A DNA stretch of 64,000 bases from Conus ventricosus (GCA_018398815.1 CM031604.1:49718806-49782805); one strand, 5' to 3'. Positions 11,809-26,100 are shown, numbered from the stretch's first letter. Program-made: numbers and translations. The notes: generated by a model not told the origin, from the sequence alone.

Positions 11809-12121
11809 TTGAAAGGTACTCGTATAAAACACACACAATCTACTCTTTGTGTAAAACACACCATAATACTTTTTCTTCTTTAGCATAATCTTCAATAACA
11901 AAACATTGAACAGAAAATGTGCCGTACCAAAGTTCTTAAACCCCTTTATTTTCCTAAATATATGCATATTTTACACAAAAATTGGTAAAGATCATGCACA
12001 ATCGTTTCCCTTTATATCATACATGCACCAGCCATGTACATACTCGAGCAAACGCCAACCCACACTATCGTTTTTGACACTAACACTATACAATTAACAC
12101 AATTATACGAGTACCTTTCAA
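11809..12121. mobile_element. MITE-like unit with 18-bp terminal inverted repeats
   Basis: TTGAAAGGTACTCGTATA at 11,809-11,826 is perfectly inverted at 12,104-12,121, giving a 313-bp unit with no coding content. No clear target-site duplication is visible, so the class is unknown; a foldback or a MITE of an unrecognised family are both possible. It lies 120 bp downstream of the NUDT5 stop codon, so it is probably transcribed as part of that gene's 3' UTR, where the inverted repeats could pair. Confidence 0.6.
11945..11950 (-). terminator. Candidate NUDT5 poly(A) signal
   Basis: AATAAA on the minus strand (TTTATT on plus), about 290 nt past the NUDT5 stop codon. It is the first canonical hexamer found downstream of the stop. 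It lies inside the MITE-like unit, so the 3' end of the transcript may be supplied by the insertion. Confidence 0.45.
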
Positions 12122-12240
12122 TTCCTTTCTTTTGGTCAATGATCATTTTGGTTTGTGCAACTGACCCGTGTCCCTTAGATTTCAATCGTCCCTCAGTTTG
12201 ACAGTTTCCCTTACTCTGGACGTCCATGGTTAATGAAACG

Positions 12241-12335
12241 TTAGGGATCATCTTTCCTAGGCTTTGCCACTTGAGACAGTGCCATGGCGTAAGTGTAGAC
12301 TATGGAGTGCACAACTATTCCTCTCTTTGTGTAAT
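12241..12335 (-). CDS. NUDT5: NUDT5 exon 9 (residues 176-206, stop codon)
   Basis: Acceptor GTGTGTGTTTTTCAG, phase 1 in. It encodes [20 protein letters not shown] and then [10 protein letters not shown] and TAA at 12,241-12,243. VYTYAMAL corresponds to human VYSYALAL. The C-terminal tail lacks the human EVPFLKF ending. The acceptor and first exon bases are part of a tandem duplication. Confidence 0.9.
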
Positions 12336-15166
12336 CTGAAAAACACACACAATCTACTCTTTGTGTAAACTAAAAAAACACACACAATCTAATACAACGT
12401 TCCTGCCATTTACAAATCCATATGTGCAATGAAAACAAGTTAAACTAGAATTTGTCCATTCATTTTTCTACAGTGCCTTTATCATTCACCCTTCTTGAAA
12501 CTAAAGACGTTGTGATTCCATTTGTCCCTTTACTGTTATGGATAGGGCATCTGTTACCAGTGTCCTGCAAAATGATGTGTGAGCACCAGATTGACAGTGA
12601 TGCCCTACAGAATTGTAAGCAATTGTTCTTCCCCCTGCCTCTCTTCTCCCTTCATGACACCATGTCACTCAAAACAGTTCCAATTTTTGCAAATATGTCG
12701 TCCCATAAATTATATTTGATACACATGGTACCAACACTGCGATGTCCTCTTCATGCTTGATGTTTTCTCACTTTACACTTAATCCCTCACGCTGATGGAC
12801 TGAAGGCCCTCACATTCTTTCTTGACAAACCGCCCTCTAACCAACAACCTGCCACAGCTACACTGGGCAGACATGCAGAATTAGTACTCGCCCTCAACAC
12901 CTTCGAATTCAATAACCATATCTTCTTACAAATCAGTGGTGTTGCTATAGGAACCAAAATAAGGCCATCCTATGCCTAATTTTCATAGGACACCTGAAAC
13001 ACAGTCTTCTAACATCTTGTACAGGTTCGACGCCACCCATCCACTAAAGACGGCATTCCATATTCTGAATTCCTCCACCTATGCAGACTTTGCTCCAATG
13101 AAGATTTCACTCTAGAAGCAGCCAAAATGTCTCGAGTTTTTCACCAACCATGGATACCCCTGTGCTGCATTAATGATGCTCTCGGCCGCACCACAACTAT
13201 ATTCAGAACATCTGCTCTGGAAACCCAGCCTCCAAAAGAGATAGACCTGCCTCCTCTTCCATACGCTCACTCTCCCCATCTGCAGGATTCTGAAGTCCAA
13301 CAGGCACATTGTAGAACATCACAAACCTGCCTTTCTGATCAAACCGATGATCACTTTCAGATGTGACGAAAACCTTAAAAACCTGTTCGTGCGCCCCAAA
13401 CTGAACAAAATCTCCACAACCAAGTCAACAGGTACTTTCCCCTGCTCAAAATCCGACGGCAAAGACCGCCCTCTCACCAAACCAGACGCCATTCTACATG
13501 GCCCCAATGGCTCGTTCACAATTAAACGCAACATTGTGTACGCTATCCACTGCCAGCTTTATGGCAAGATCTATGTAGGGGAGACATCCTGCACATGAGA
13601 CGTGCATCTCGGAACACCCGGCTGACATCTGCCACCACTGGCCCAAACCAGTCGCTCTACATTTCAGGCACCCCCAACACAACACAGGGGTGGGAGACCT
13701 TCCGTATGGCAATTTTTCCTTTTATTTTTTCCCATGTGCGCGTTCCGTGTTTCGATACAGGTTTTTGCGCCACTCGTATTTGAAATCCGCCATCTTGTTT
13801 TCAATGCATGAAGACCATATCATTGTACCGTATAAAAATGGAGCTGATTAACGACGAAGCAGAGGCACGGAAGATCAACAATGACCTGAAGAAAAACAAG
13901 TGGAGAAATGAATGGATAGATGAGATGGACGAAATGAATCGTCTGTTCCGAAAATGGCTGCGGAAAACAAATGAAGTGGGCATGGGCACTGCTTGGTGTA
14001 TACTGTGCAGTCGGAAGCTTGTATGTAAGTCAAATGGAAAAAAGTTGATCAAAGTGCATTCCCAGAAGAGGAAACATGTGGAGAGATTGAATGCCCTGAA
14101 ACATACATCAACTCTTCCTGCTGCTGGTCCAGTAATGGCTCCGGTGTCTAAGTTGATTCCCTGCTGGATGCCAAGATTCGGACTTGTGCATTTTTAGCGG
14201 AACACTGCTTGCCTCTGTCACTGGCACATGATTTAATCACCTCCAGTCAAAAACTTGCCAAAGATACTCAAAACCTGGAACAGCTTTCCATGTGTAGAAA
14301 AACCGCAACATATACTATGACACATGGAGTTGCTGAATTAAAGCCATGTGAGACTAAAAAACAAAAACAGGAATCCTCATTCTAGAACTTATAAATCAAG
14401 TGATTGAAATTTGGCCACTATCTTCTATTAGCATCACTAGTGAGTAATATTTATACATTGCATCCTATTTGTTTTTTATGGTTTTACTGAATTTAAGATG
14501 TATTCTAAGTACTTGGCATAACATTTTCAGTTTGATATTTAAGCTGCAAGTCATACTTTGTCTATATTTGGAGCCTTGTTGTGTAGGAGTTAATTATTAA
14601 CTTTGTTTTCAAGGAGAGGCCACAAAAGTGTCTTGACGAGACAAATTTTCTTCAGCATCTGAGGGGCGTTGCCCCCCAGCAAGGCACCCCACCAGGGCCT
14701 AAAGCAGTCGCCCCCTCCCTCCCCCTCTGGCCTTTTCAGTATAGCTATGATTTTCTGCTCCCACCCTGACAACATCAACCGTGTCACAGTCCTGGCATTT
14801 GGGCAATGACAGAGGGACAACTTGGAGCGCACAATGCAGGACTCGATGCAGGATTTTATCGCCAGACTCTGAGCCCTCCACCCAAATGGCATCAACATCC
14901 TGAAGCAGCATGTAAATATCCACCACTGCAACACCAGCCCATAATATCCTCCACCAACATACACACACTACCATACCTCATGTGTAAGTTACAGCTATCT
15001 TCCTTTTCCCTCTCCTACACTATTTGCTACATCAATCTATTCTTTACTGGCACACCTAAATAAGCAACATTATCTTACCTACCTAACTACTCCCTTTTCT
15101 TCATCTGGGTTTTTTTCCCAATTTCATACACTATCTCTTTAGCATAAATCCTCTTTCTGTGCATGT

Positions 15167-15197
<31 letters not shown>

Positions 15198-15655
15198 GGG
15201 GGGGGGAGAGGTATATGATTTCCCCTCCCCTTCCTTTTTTCTCTCTCTCTCTGTTCCAATAGTAATGATAGCCTTTTACTCATCGATCATTTTTATTCCT
15301 TTCCACTCACTATCATTATTACTACATTTATTATTATTTTCATCTGTATCATTTTCATCTAAAAGTACCATTAGCTTTTTAGTCACCGATTATTTCTCTT
15401 CCTTTCAACCAACTATTATCATTACTAATATTACTTCTACCATCATCACTATCGTTGCTATTCTTATCATATCATTACAGTCACCATCATCATCACTACT
15501 AATGTCACTGTTGTTGCTATTACTGTCATTATCACTCCCTTTACGCTTATAATTACAATGTCCTATTATTACTAATCCACCACCAGCATTAGTTGTTGTA
15601 GTAATACTTAATATACAAGAGAAATTGTGAGCTAGTGCGTGTATGTAGGTGTATG

Positions 15656-15710
<55 letters not shown>

Positions 15711-16014
15711 TTTTTTTTTTTTGGAAGAGAGAAATTGTGTGCAACTCTGTGAGTATGTGTGCATGCGTATGTGTGTGTGTGTGTAGGTATGTGATCCTCC
15801 CTTTTTTTTCCCCTCCGCTTCCTCCCTGCTCCAATAATGCTGTACTTTTACTCATTGATCATTCCTACTTCTTTTCACCTACTATTACTTTTATTAATTT
15901 TACTTTATCGTTACAATCCTTATTGTCATCACTACCACCACTATCATCACCACCCTTTCCCTGCTCCAGAAGTACTGTGATCTTTCCCATAATCTGTATC
16001 TTCCTTCTCCTCCT

Positions 16015-16045
<31 letters not shown>

Positions 16046-19000
16046 CTTCCCTCATTATTCATCATCATTACTATTATTGATATTTTTATTACTATTATCA
16101 TTATTACTATTACCAATATTTTGTACTGTTTTCATTACCATAATCTCCATCATCATTACCATAATCTCCATCATCACCACTAACACTGTGGCCACTACAA
16201 CTGTGATTACTATCATCACCACTAACACTGTGGCCACTACAACCTATGATTACTATCATCACCACACTCTTCCTGCTCCAGTAATATTGTTAGCTTTTTC
16301 TTACTGACCATGTCTATTGTTCTCCCTTAACTTTTTTTATTACTAATATTACTTTTATCATTATTACTATCATTATGGTTGCCATCGTATCCTTATTATC
16401 AGTACTAGCGTCATCATCACCATAAAAAAAAAATTTTTTTAAACAGAACAAAAACCTTTATTATTCTAAACTGTGATCTCTGGTCATATTAGGCATAGTT
16501 TCTGTCGTCAGTTTGATGATGTGCTCTGTCTCAGATGCTGTGAACTAGGTCACCTTAGGCATGGTTCCACATCAAGTTCCAACATTCCTACTCACAAGAG
16601 TCAAAAAAAACAGATACGAAAAATGATGAGACCATTAGACACCCCTATACATGAAGGTGTCTGGTATGGCACTGATCTGTGTATACTCTGGTCAAGGTGT
16701 TTTTATGTTTAACTGTTGCCGTGTCCAAATCTGGACATATAGGATCAAGACCTCTGTATTTCTACTTGCACAGTAACTGGACAAATGGAATCATGCCTTT
16801 ATGTACAGAAAAAAAAGATCAGGAACAGAATACAATATTTCTTACAAAGTAAGAACCTGATGTTTGAACAATGGCAGTAATTTTGAAAGGTGATCAAAAT
16901 TGTGACAGCTAAAATAATCCATAACTGAAAGTGTTCATATGGCTATGGAAATGTCATCCAATTCTTCCCTGAGCATTTGCAGATGGACAAATGCTCTAAA
17001 CATGTACCTTTCACTTTTTTCACATTAGATTTTAGTGACCAGTATGAAAAAAATAGTAGAAATTTACAAGAGCACTCCATGGAAAATCTATTGTGACATT
17101 TCAAATCTAAATACCATAAACTTTCAAATCATGCAGAGTCTGTACACTTTGATCATTTTGTGCAAGTCTGTTGAACTTTCAGAATTTGGCCAAAATGTGA
17201 CATTACAGTTAGTTAGTTTTGAGCATGTCACCATTAAGACTTTCTTGAGACAGCTCTCTGGGCTGGGTAGGAGGGGCAGGGTAGGGGGAGAGGGGAGAGG
17301 AGACAGTTAAACTCAAAAATCACTTTGGAGTATGTCGGTCATTCAGGCATCTGACATCCAAGGCTTTTTTTTTTCTTGTATGAACTACTGTGCACAAGTA
17401 CTTCTTATCACACGATCATCATCAATATTAAACGTCACAGTAAAACAACACTGTCAATTCACAGCCATGCAGGCTTAATAACCCCTTTCCTAAGTTAAAG
17501 ATCTAAAATTTTAGGAGTATTATTTTCACTGTCATACATATACTTACGTTCCAGTGCATTCAGCAAATCATCCACCGCAACAGAAATTACTTCGATGAAT
17601 TCTGAAAAAAAAACATGCATAGTGTATAAATTCAGCAGAAAAAAATATACAGGTGATCAATAATAAGTGTAACAAGACGATGAAAAAAGCACAAACACAG
17701 CACAGGAAAAGATTAATGTCCAAACAGAAAAGACCTGATCAGTTACTCATAGGGCACGGACCATGGAGGTGGGTGTTAACTGTATTAAGAATACAACAGA
17801 ACATTTCTAATGACCATTTAACTGTCATTAAAAACAGACCCAGGTCGCAAGGGAACTTAACCAAGGGGTCAACTAATATTTACACATAGGCTTGCAAGGA
17901 CTGATGAGACACTTTGTACTGACCTTATAAGAAAGAAAATTCTGGCCTAAGGCAATTAAAGATATCTGAAAAAGATTACAATCGGGCATTCTTTGTGCAC
18001 AGCTGAAAAGTCCAAATCAGCCTCTCATTTTGGAAAGATTCACTTCTGTATCACTGCATCAATTTACTGGAAGAACAGACCGAGTATGCTATGGATTCCA
18101 TAAAATTTCCAAAAAGATTCTTGACCTGCTCTTAATCCAGGCACGCTGAAGGAAAAGATCCAGGCACGCTGAAGGAAAAGTCAAGGAAATGTTACTGGGT
18201 TAAGGAAAACAGACTTGATTACACAGTCCATGTTTCTAATTTGTCGGAAGGTATTCAGGTGGCTAACATGGATGTATATGCTGACGTGTATTCCGTCAAC
18301 TGAAAAGACAGCATGCTGAAGTTACTCACTTCTTGTATTAGCACTGGAATTCAGTTTTCAATTTTAGTTAAAATCATTTACACACTTTCTGTAGAAGTAG
18401 TAATAGGAAGAGACAAAAATGGCATTACACTACAGTGTGCTAGGCATGATCTGTCTTGGAATTTTAGGTTGTTCTGAGAAAGCAGTTTTGCAAACTGGTT
18501 GCTAGCAGAGATTCTCCTGCATTTCTTTTCTGTAACCTTGTCTTAGAAATAAAATTAGAAATGAAAATGAAAAAAAAAGACTTGGGCACATACTCTCCAG
18601 TGTTTTTTCCATTAAATATTAAACTAAAAAATTGTGAAAGTGTCTGCAAATAGACAAAACATGTTGCTTTTTGAAATTCCATGACAGCATCTGACCACTG
18701 AAACAAAGTATATCATTTCAATGCTAGCGATTGAGGAGGAAGAGAACCCCCAACATGAAAGCAATGACAAGTTTTAAACAGATGATGGTATTATGCCAAA
18801 GACTCATTGCCTAATGGCCATAGTGGGAGCTAACTTTGAAGCTCACCGGCTGACATGGTCTACAGAATGATTTTATGGAACACAGAACCCACCCCTCTCC
18901 TTCTGCCACTTTAACCTTCCCTGTATTGACCCAGGTACCCATTCACTGCTGGGTGGATAGTGAAGGTTCACCAACTCTACAGAAATCCAATCCCATGAGT

Positions 19001-22000
19001 GATCTGAACTCACAACTGTCACCTACGCAACAGAACGCTCTAATTGTCGGTCTGTACACCTCATAAACAGAACGTCACATTGCGTGCTTACAGGCTGACA
19101 TCATCTACTGCAGTCTGAAATCATTTGAGGAAAAAACATGAAAAAGTGTCCTTCAAAAACTTACAGAAAAATCAATGAACTGGTCAAGCCCACCACACTC
19201 ACAGTGAAGGGTTTCATAGCAAACTGGTTTTAGTTAAAAGGTATGTCCTCCGAGAAATGGAATGGACTCTTTTTGTGGTTTTAGTTTAAATTATGGGCTA
19301 AGAAGGTAAATGTAAGGACTCCACTGACTTCACCTCCTTACCTTTCCTTGTCAGCCTGATGTGGCCCTTTGCGGTCGGCTGGGCTATAAGCAACATTATC
19401 TTATCTTACCTTTCCTTGTCAGAAAGGAACTACTGACTTGCCAGTGAGTGAAAGCCTGCCTGGGCTTCCTGATAGTCCCCTACACCTGAACTGTCAGTAG
19501 TATAATAGATGTTTTCAGAAGTACGATCATCATAGCAATTCCACAAATGAACTACTCGGGTTCTCTTCTTCCTTGTACTAAGCTAACAGGATTCACATTC
19601 AATGTCATACTCTTTGTCAGAATAGATATACAAAAGCCTGTTCTTTTATTTAACACGGATGAAGCCCAAGTCACAAATGACTTGGTTGTTATTAAAATAT
19701 TTGCAAATATGACAATGTTTTATATTTTGTGAATACATCAATATGTTTTTCAAACAAAAATGTAAAACTCAATAAGGAAAGTGAAAAAAGGTGGAAAAAA
19801 AAAGAAACCATCTATGCCAGATCGCGATATCTAGCAACAGACAACAACAACACCAAAAAAATCAGAGGTGTCGCAGCTGAAAATAATAGTTTTTGTTTAC
19901 TTGCCCATTATACCATGGTATGGGGGTTAGAGTCATTAAAACTACGTATGAGTCTTAGTGGAAGCAAGGTCTGTGGTATATCAGAGGCAAAAAACTAATT
20001 TGTACTAGAAAACACTCCATACAATTCTTGAGTGTACGAGAAACCCTTCATTGCTTAGGTTCCTCATATGTTTAACTACTGCTTTCTGTCTAAAAGACAC
20101 ATACACACAAAAAAAACCAGCTGCAACAATCGAAGGAAGAAAAAAGCCAATCAGATGCATTTTAACATGTAGAATTCCAAAATAATAAAAGTTGCCTCTT
20201 TCATCTGACATAGGGTTTACAGCAAAAGCAGCAATGCAGGTTAAAAATATTGTATGTTGTGTCTGTCCTTTGGGGGGAAAAAGAAGATCATAATACACAA
20301 GAAAGAAGCCCCATTTTTATGACGGGCCAGGAAAGAAAGAATGGTTAAAAAGAGGAAATGAAGTGTAGAATTTCCAGAAGTGATCTTATTTGTAGCTGCA
20401 GAGCTATGAAGGCTTTCCAATATTATTTGTAGCTCCAAAGTTACCCAACATCATTCATTTTCTTGAAAACAGTGTTATTTTTCATAGCTCCAAAGCTTAC
20501 CAGGCATCCCAAATTTCCTGAAAGCTGTGGCATCACTCACAACTTCAAAGCCACCTTGGCATCCCATATTTCATGAAATCAGTAATACTATTCATGGCTT
20601 CAAAGCAACCTAAGCATCCTAACCCAGGCACAGCAAACAATGTCTATGTCATAAAGCACAAAGTCTTAAACATTTATCTTTTGGAATGTTTTCTTATATC
20701 TAACCAATGGAAATAATTGATTGAGGCAGCAAATAAAGCACTTTCAAAATGAACACATGATTTCCTCATCCTCGTTTGCTGTTCAGATGTCATTCAAACT
20801 GAACAAATCACACCACTGATTCGGATCAAAGTTGTTTTTTTCAAACAATTTTTCTGTGCAGATAAACTGTAGAGTATAGTCTAGATGGAGACAGAGGAGA
20901 TAGAGTGGGAGAAGGAGCTGAGAAAGCGTGTGGGTGTTGGAAAGAAAGGTAGAACAGGTGGAAAGGAAGCGGAGGGGTGGGATGTGGAAAACAGGCACCT
21001 TCATCATCTAAAACGTATAATCTGTAACAAAACCAAACAGCAGGAGCTGAAGCCCTACTCTGCATCCGTGCAAAGACATTAAAAGCAGGTTGGTTGGTTT
21101 GACTTTTCCTGTCTGTTCCTCTATGTGCCTACAGTGCCACAGATCCCACACCTCTCTTCCAGCTCCCTGTTCACAGCACACCCCACTTGTCTGCTGCAGC
21201 TCCTGCATCAGCAGTCCACAACAAGCAGTCAGTACCAAGTTGTCAAGATGCAACTCACTAGAGAAGACACTGCACTGCCACGAATCGTTTGGATGGCGAT
21301 CAATAGTGCCTGTTCTGATCCAACATACGCAGGACGTGCCTACTGAGCTCCCTACCCACGACAGTCACGGCTTAGTTATGGACCCAGCATGAGTAAGCAT
21401 CCTCCTGATGGCACCTCCACACTGGTGCTGTGCCAGTCAACGTGAACTTGCCCATACTGATAAACTGGACACACACTTACCAAGGGCATGAATGTGGAGA
21501 GAAAATCGACCACAAGAGCAGGACATGAAGGGCCACCGAATCGGAGGCTTTCCTATGCTGATGATGAGACTGAGGCTGATGAAGCTACAGTACTCTGTTC
21601 TGTACTACAAGACAGGGCTGTACTCTATGCTTTCTTTCAAAGTAAGTTCCAGCATCAGCCAGGCTTGAAAGGACAACAAAAATGTTTATGCCTTGATTAA
21701 CCCGTTGACTGCCTTGCACGAACGGCGTTCGAGATAATTTCATCATCAAAATTCGGCAATTTCCCGGTTTTTTTTAAACGGTTGCAGGGACCCTAAAGGA
21801 CGGTTTCTTCCCTTTCATGGGTCAGCTGACTGACCGGCTCGCGTTCCGTTCGGTCAATAACTTCGGCAAAGTTCGGCCGAGTCATTCTCGGTTGAAGATG
21901 GCGAGTCGAGCAGGCAGTTCAATCAGGCGCGTGCCGTTTTCAAACGATCTAATGCTCTTGAAGTGCTTCAAGAAGTTATCCGAGACCGTGAAAGCGATGA

Positions 22001-22457
22001 CGAAGACTTCAAAGAAGTGGAATGAAGCGATTCGGAGGAGGAAATAAAGTGATCACAATCAACACCACCCTTTGCTATCGGAGATTGGTGTTGATGACGA
22101 AGCTGATCCCCGACTTCAAAACCGAGCGATACGGCGCAAGTGGGGCCGAACTGGAGAGTCACAAGCCGATTCGTGCGAGTGCCCCCTCCCTCCTTCATGA
22201 GAGGTCGGGAGGAGAGTCGAGGAAGGGGAGGGGGTTTGGGACAACGACGAGGGTCCAGTGTGAGGGGGCGTGGCAGAGGAAGAGGGTGTGGCACTCGTCA
22301 GTCGGAACTTGTTTCAGAATGGACAGAGGCCAGTGCTGATTGCCCAACCTCGACCTTTCTTTCACGGGTGACCCAGGTATCAAGGTAAACATTGGCAATT
22401 TCAAGCCATGGATTTCGTGAAGTTGTTTTTGTGGTGTGCGTGTGTGTGTGTGTGTGT

Positions 22458-22496
<39 letters not shown>

Positions 22497-22538
22497 GTGT
22501 GTGTGTGTGTGTGGTGTTTGTGCAGGCTGTGTGTGTGG

Positions 22539-22581
<43 letters not shown>

Positions 22582-22747
22582 AGAGAGAGAAGAGAGAGAG
22601 CAGTGCTTGTGCATGGTGTGGGTATACATTGTGTGTGTGTGTGTGTGTGTTGTGTAGTGTTTGTGCATGGTGTGTGTGTGTGGTGCTTTTGCATGTGGTA
22701 CATGTGTGTGCGTGTTGTGTGTGTGTGTGTGTGTGTGTGTGTGCATG

Positions 22748-22801
<54 letters not shown>

Positions 22802-22910
22802 CGTATGTGTGTGTGTGTGCGTGTGTGTTGCTTTTGTGTGTGTGTTGCAGCGATTCGTCCGACTGTAGATGTTGGCTGCCTAAAACAAGAGAAAATATGG
22901 TGCTTGTGCA

Positions 22911-22960
<50 letters not shown>

Positions 22961-23159
22961 CCAAATGTGTGTCAGTCAACTATAACTTGCATTTACTGGC
23001 AGTAGTGTGGGATCCTGATCCTTCTGTCCATAGGTTCTGTGGTGTGGTGTATTCTCTGCGACACCAGTGTATTTTTCAGTTGTTAGTGTGCTTTCATCAT
23101 CTGTGGTGTGGCCTTTTGTAGCTCAGTCTATCTTTAGCAGTCTCTTTTTTTTTTCTTTC

Positions 23160-23190
<31 letters not shown>

Positions 23191-26100
23191 GGGGTTGGTT
23201 TTGCAATGTTTTATTTATTACCTTCTGTGGTAATGGCTTTTTATCAATCGCCTTAGTTTATGAGTGAACCAAACCACATGTGTGAAAGAAAACTGACAGA
23301 ATAATTGGAAGTTACACTTAGTGTTGTTATTGTTAGTTCATCTTGCTAAATAAGGCCAATTCCCAAGAGGCTTGCAAGATGTACAGACTGATGCTGTGGA
23401 TAATGTTCAATTCCCATCTTTCCCACGTTACTGGGCTGCATTGCCCCCTATGATATGGGTTCCTAAACATTTTATGCATTGTCAAGCTTTATTGTGAATA
23501 CAGATGTTTGTCCTGAAGTTCAAAGGATACTAACACAGTTTTTGTGGTATTTCATTGTGATTTTAGTGCTATAGTTTTGTTTATGTTCTGAAAGTGTCTG
23601 TTTTTCAAACAAAACATTCATCATATTTTTTTGGTCTACTCATTACAAACAAAATCAAACTATGGTGATATCTGGCTGTAGCCAAGGATATAACAAGAAA
23701 ATTTCCAAGTATCTAAGATATATGTCAAGAATTGAAAGAGCACTGGGCATATCAGTGAACCTACCTAAGAAAACAAAATTGTGTCCCTTGATACCTGGAT
23801 TGTACTGTACCCCAGAAATGCATAAATTTATCATATAAAACAACAATTGTGGGTTGTAAATTCACTACCAAATATTTCCACAGGTGTTCAATAAACACTA
23901 AAACCACTTTTGGCTGGGTTTGTATGTTTTTTGTTTTGCTGCTGTGGGTTTTTGTATGCTTGCAAAATATAATTTTTTTTTTTAAGTTGAATTATAAGAT
24001 TATTTATTATACTCAGAATGAACAAAATCAAATATTATTTGCAGGTATTATAGCCCTGGGTATGAGAAGAAAACATGCCAAAATCTAAGAGATATTTCCA
24101 CAAATAAATGAGCACCAATCAAATTAGTGAACCTACTGCATTAGTGAACCTACTGCAAAAAGTCAAATTTTGCTCCGGCACACAGAAGTGCAAAACTGAT
24201 ACAAAATAGCGGCAGTCAAGGGGTTAACATTAGAACCTGTCTCACCTCCTTCATCTGTAGGCAAGGTCCACCAGTTCAGAAGTGCAGTGCCAGACGAAAT
24301 ACCAGTTCAAGCAGCCAGTGCCAGCACCGTCACCAGGAACAATGGAAAGCTAGATCAGTACATTGTTTACACAAACCTTACATTCAAGGACCAACAGTCA
24401 TATAATTAAAAACCAACAGGAATATCTGCTAAAAATTATGATTTATAAACATACTTAGCGTATCTCAAGTGCTACCGATGCCTGGCATGCATGGCACTAG
24501 TGTTCTGTCCCTTTGTCCTCTTAACAAAAATACCAACAGCAGACAAATTCTGTTGGAAGTGGAAACAAATGAAGAAACGGTCCCCAAACTAACACAACAA
24601 AACTGAACCATAAAGTGGTTAGTTCTAAGAATGACATTTATACAAGATGAAAGCTAAAGGGCCCTGAGCAGCATGAATGTAAAAACCCTTGTCAACTGAT
24701 CATTTGTCAACAACAAATTCCTATCAAGATTCCACACTGATAAGCAAACACAGAGACACTGGGGTAAACACACACACACCACACACACACACACACACAC
24801 AGTCCCCATATCCTAAGGCAACACAACACTCTTCATCCCTGAAGGTGACCACATTCAACAATTTGACTAGGATACCACAGTTAGAAGCCATTGACATGAA
24901 GATGTGGACTAAACTGGTCTCTGTACAGTGTGCTTGGTTAAACTGTTCCATGCCAGCATGGTTCTGTTTCAGCATTGTTCTGAAATGAAAGGAGGACTGC
25001 AGGTACTGAGCTGATGCGATGTTCTACTTGGGAAAAATGCAAACCAAAGATTCTGTCTGCCTTGCTGGCAGGGTGGTGTTGGCTGAAGTTTACTCTGGAC
25101 CCGTGTAGAAGAGACCAGAAATTCACAGAACAAAATCTGTGGCAACAAGCACTGAAGATATACTATCCTTTCCAGCAGCCATTTTACCTCCTTCTTACTT
25201 ACGCTTTCTCTTGCATTTAAATTCTGTCTCCAGGAAAAATGACCTCCACAAATCAAGGGTGAAGTCCATTCAAATCCCTCTGCCAGCTTCAACAATTAGG
25301 ACTTTCAACATGCATGTATTTTCTCCAAGCTATGCAGGCTTCTATATGCAAGACTACATTTCATAAACCTGTGCAATTAGGATAGTTGTTTTCCATCTAA
25401 AATTTTCATTTAGTCCAGTGCTACTCACCTAGTTGCTGTATTGTGACAATACGCAAAAAGAGAACTTACATATTCTTCAAATAACTATCACAGGATCACA
25501 ATTTTTCAATAAGTTTACCACTTAAAATATGACTTTTCCAAAGATTTATTAGTAGTAGATCAGTAGGAAACATTACAGCATTTGAGAAAGCATATATCTC
25601 CACCACCAGTGAACAGTCCTCTCAGGAAAATTCCTGGATCTGCCTATGATCTGGATTCTAACCAAAATTTAATGGGGTCTTCCATGAACAACATTCCACT
25701 TTTACCACCAAGTTCTGTTTAAAAAAAAAAAATCTGTTCTGTATTTCTTGTGCTATCTACCTTACAGGCAGATGGAGGCAAATAAAAAGCATTTCTTTCT
25801 TGCTGGAGGTATTTACAAACAGCAACTTTTTAAGCTGTCATCATCTGATAAATCTAAACACCTGCCAAATTTATTTTCTTCGCTCAATATCACTCCTTTC
25901 TTCTCTGAAAAATGCTTAAACTTCAAAGCTTTAGTATGTAAAAACATAGAATGCTCTGAAAACTGACCTTGCTGCTGTTCTGGATTCCTGTTGTACTCTT
26001 GATCCCCATCAATCTGCAACACAACAGAAGACCTCCTCTTTCAGGCATGCCAAACACCCTTTCTGGATTAAAAAACAGGCATGCCAAACACCCTTTCTGG

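Larger units (their letters stand above)
21701..24223 (+). mobile_element. piggyBac-type element, both ends present, coding region gutted
   Basis: The 2,523-bp element is flanked by TTAA on both sides (21,697-21,700 and 24,224-24,227). Terminal inverted repeats CCCGTTGACTGCC and, at the other end reverse-complemented, CCCCTTGACTGCC differ at one base. The inside starts like a piggyBac transposase gene but turns into a GT microsatellite of about 530 bp and then non-coding sequence. It is non-autonomous and lies in NUDT5 intron 7. An 18-bp unit (ATTAGTGAACCTACTGCA) is doubled near 24,124-24,158. Confidence 0.85.

Noticed and set aside
15405..16307. Poly-Pro, poly-Gly and Ser/Leu-rich frames
   Set aside because: Homopolymer and trinucleotide-repeat translations without splice sites.
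16440..16720. Possible last NUDT5 exon (RVYT-like peptide and AATAAA on the minus strand)
   Set aside because: Only a four-residue resemblance and a weak acceptor; exon 9 at 12,241-12,335 matches the family and the phase.
22392..23121. Cys/Val-rich and His/Thr-rich frames of up to 238 codons
   Set aside because: Translations of the GT/CA microsatellite on either strand. The same applies at 35,923-36,472, 49,446-49,847 and 49,914-50,302.
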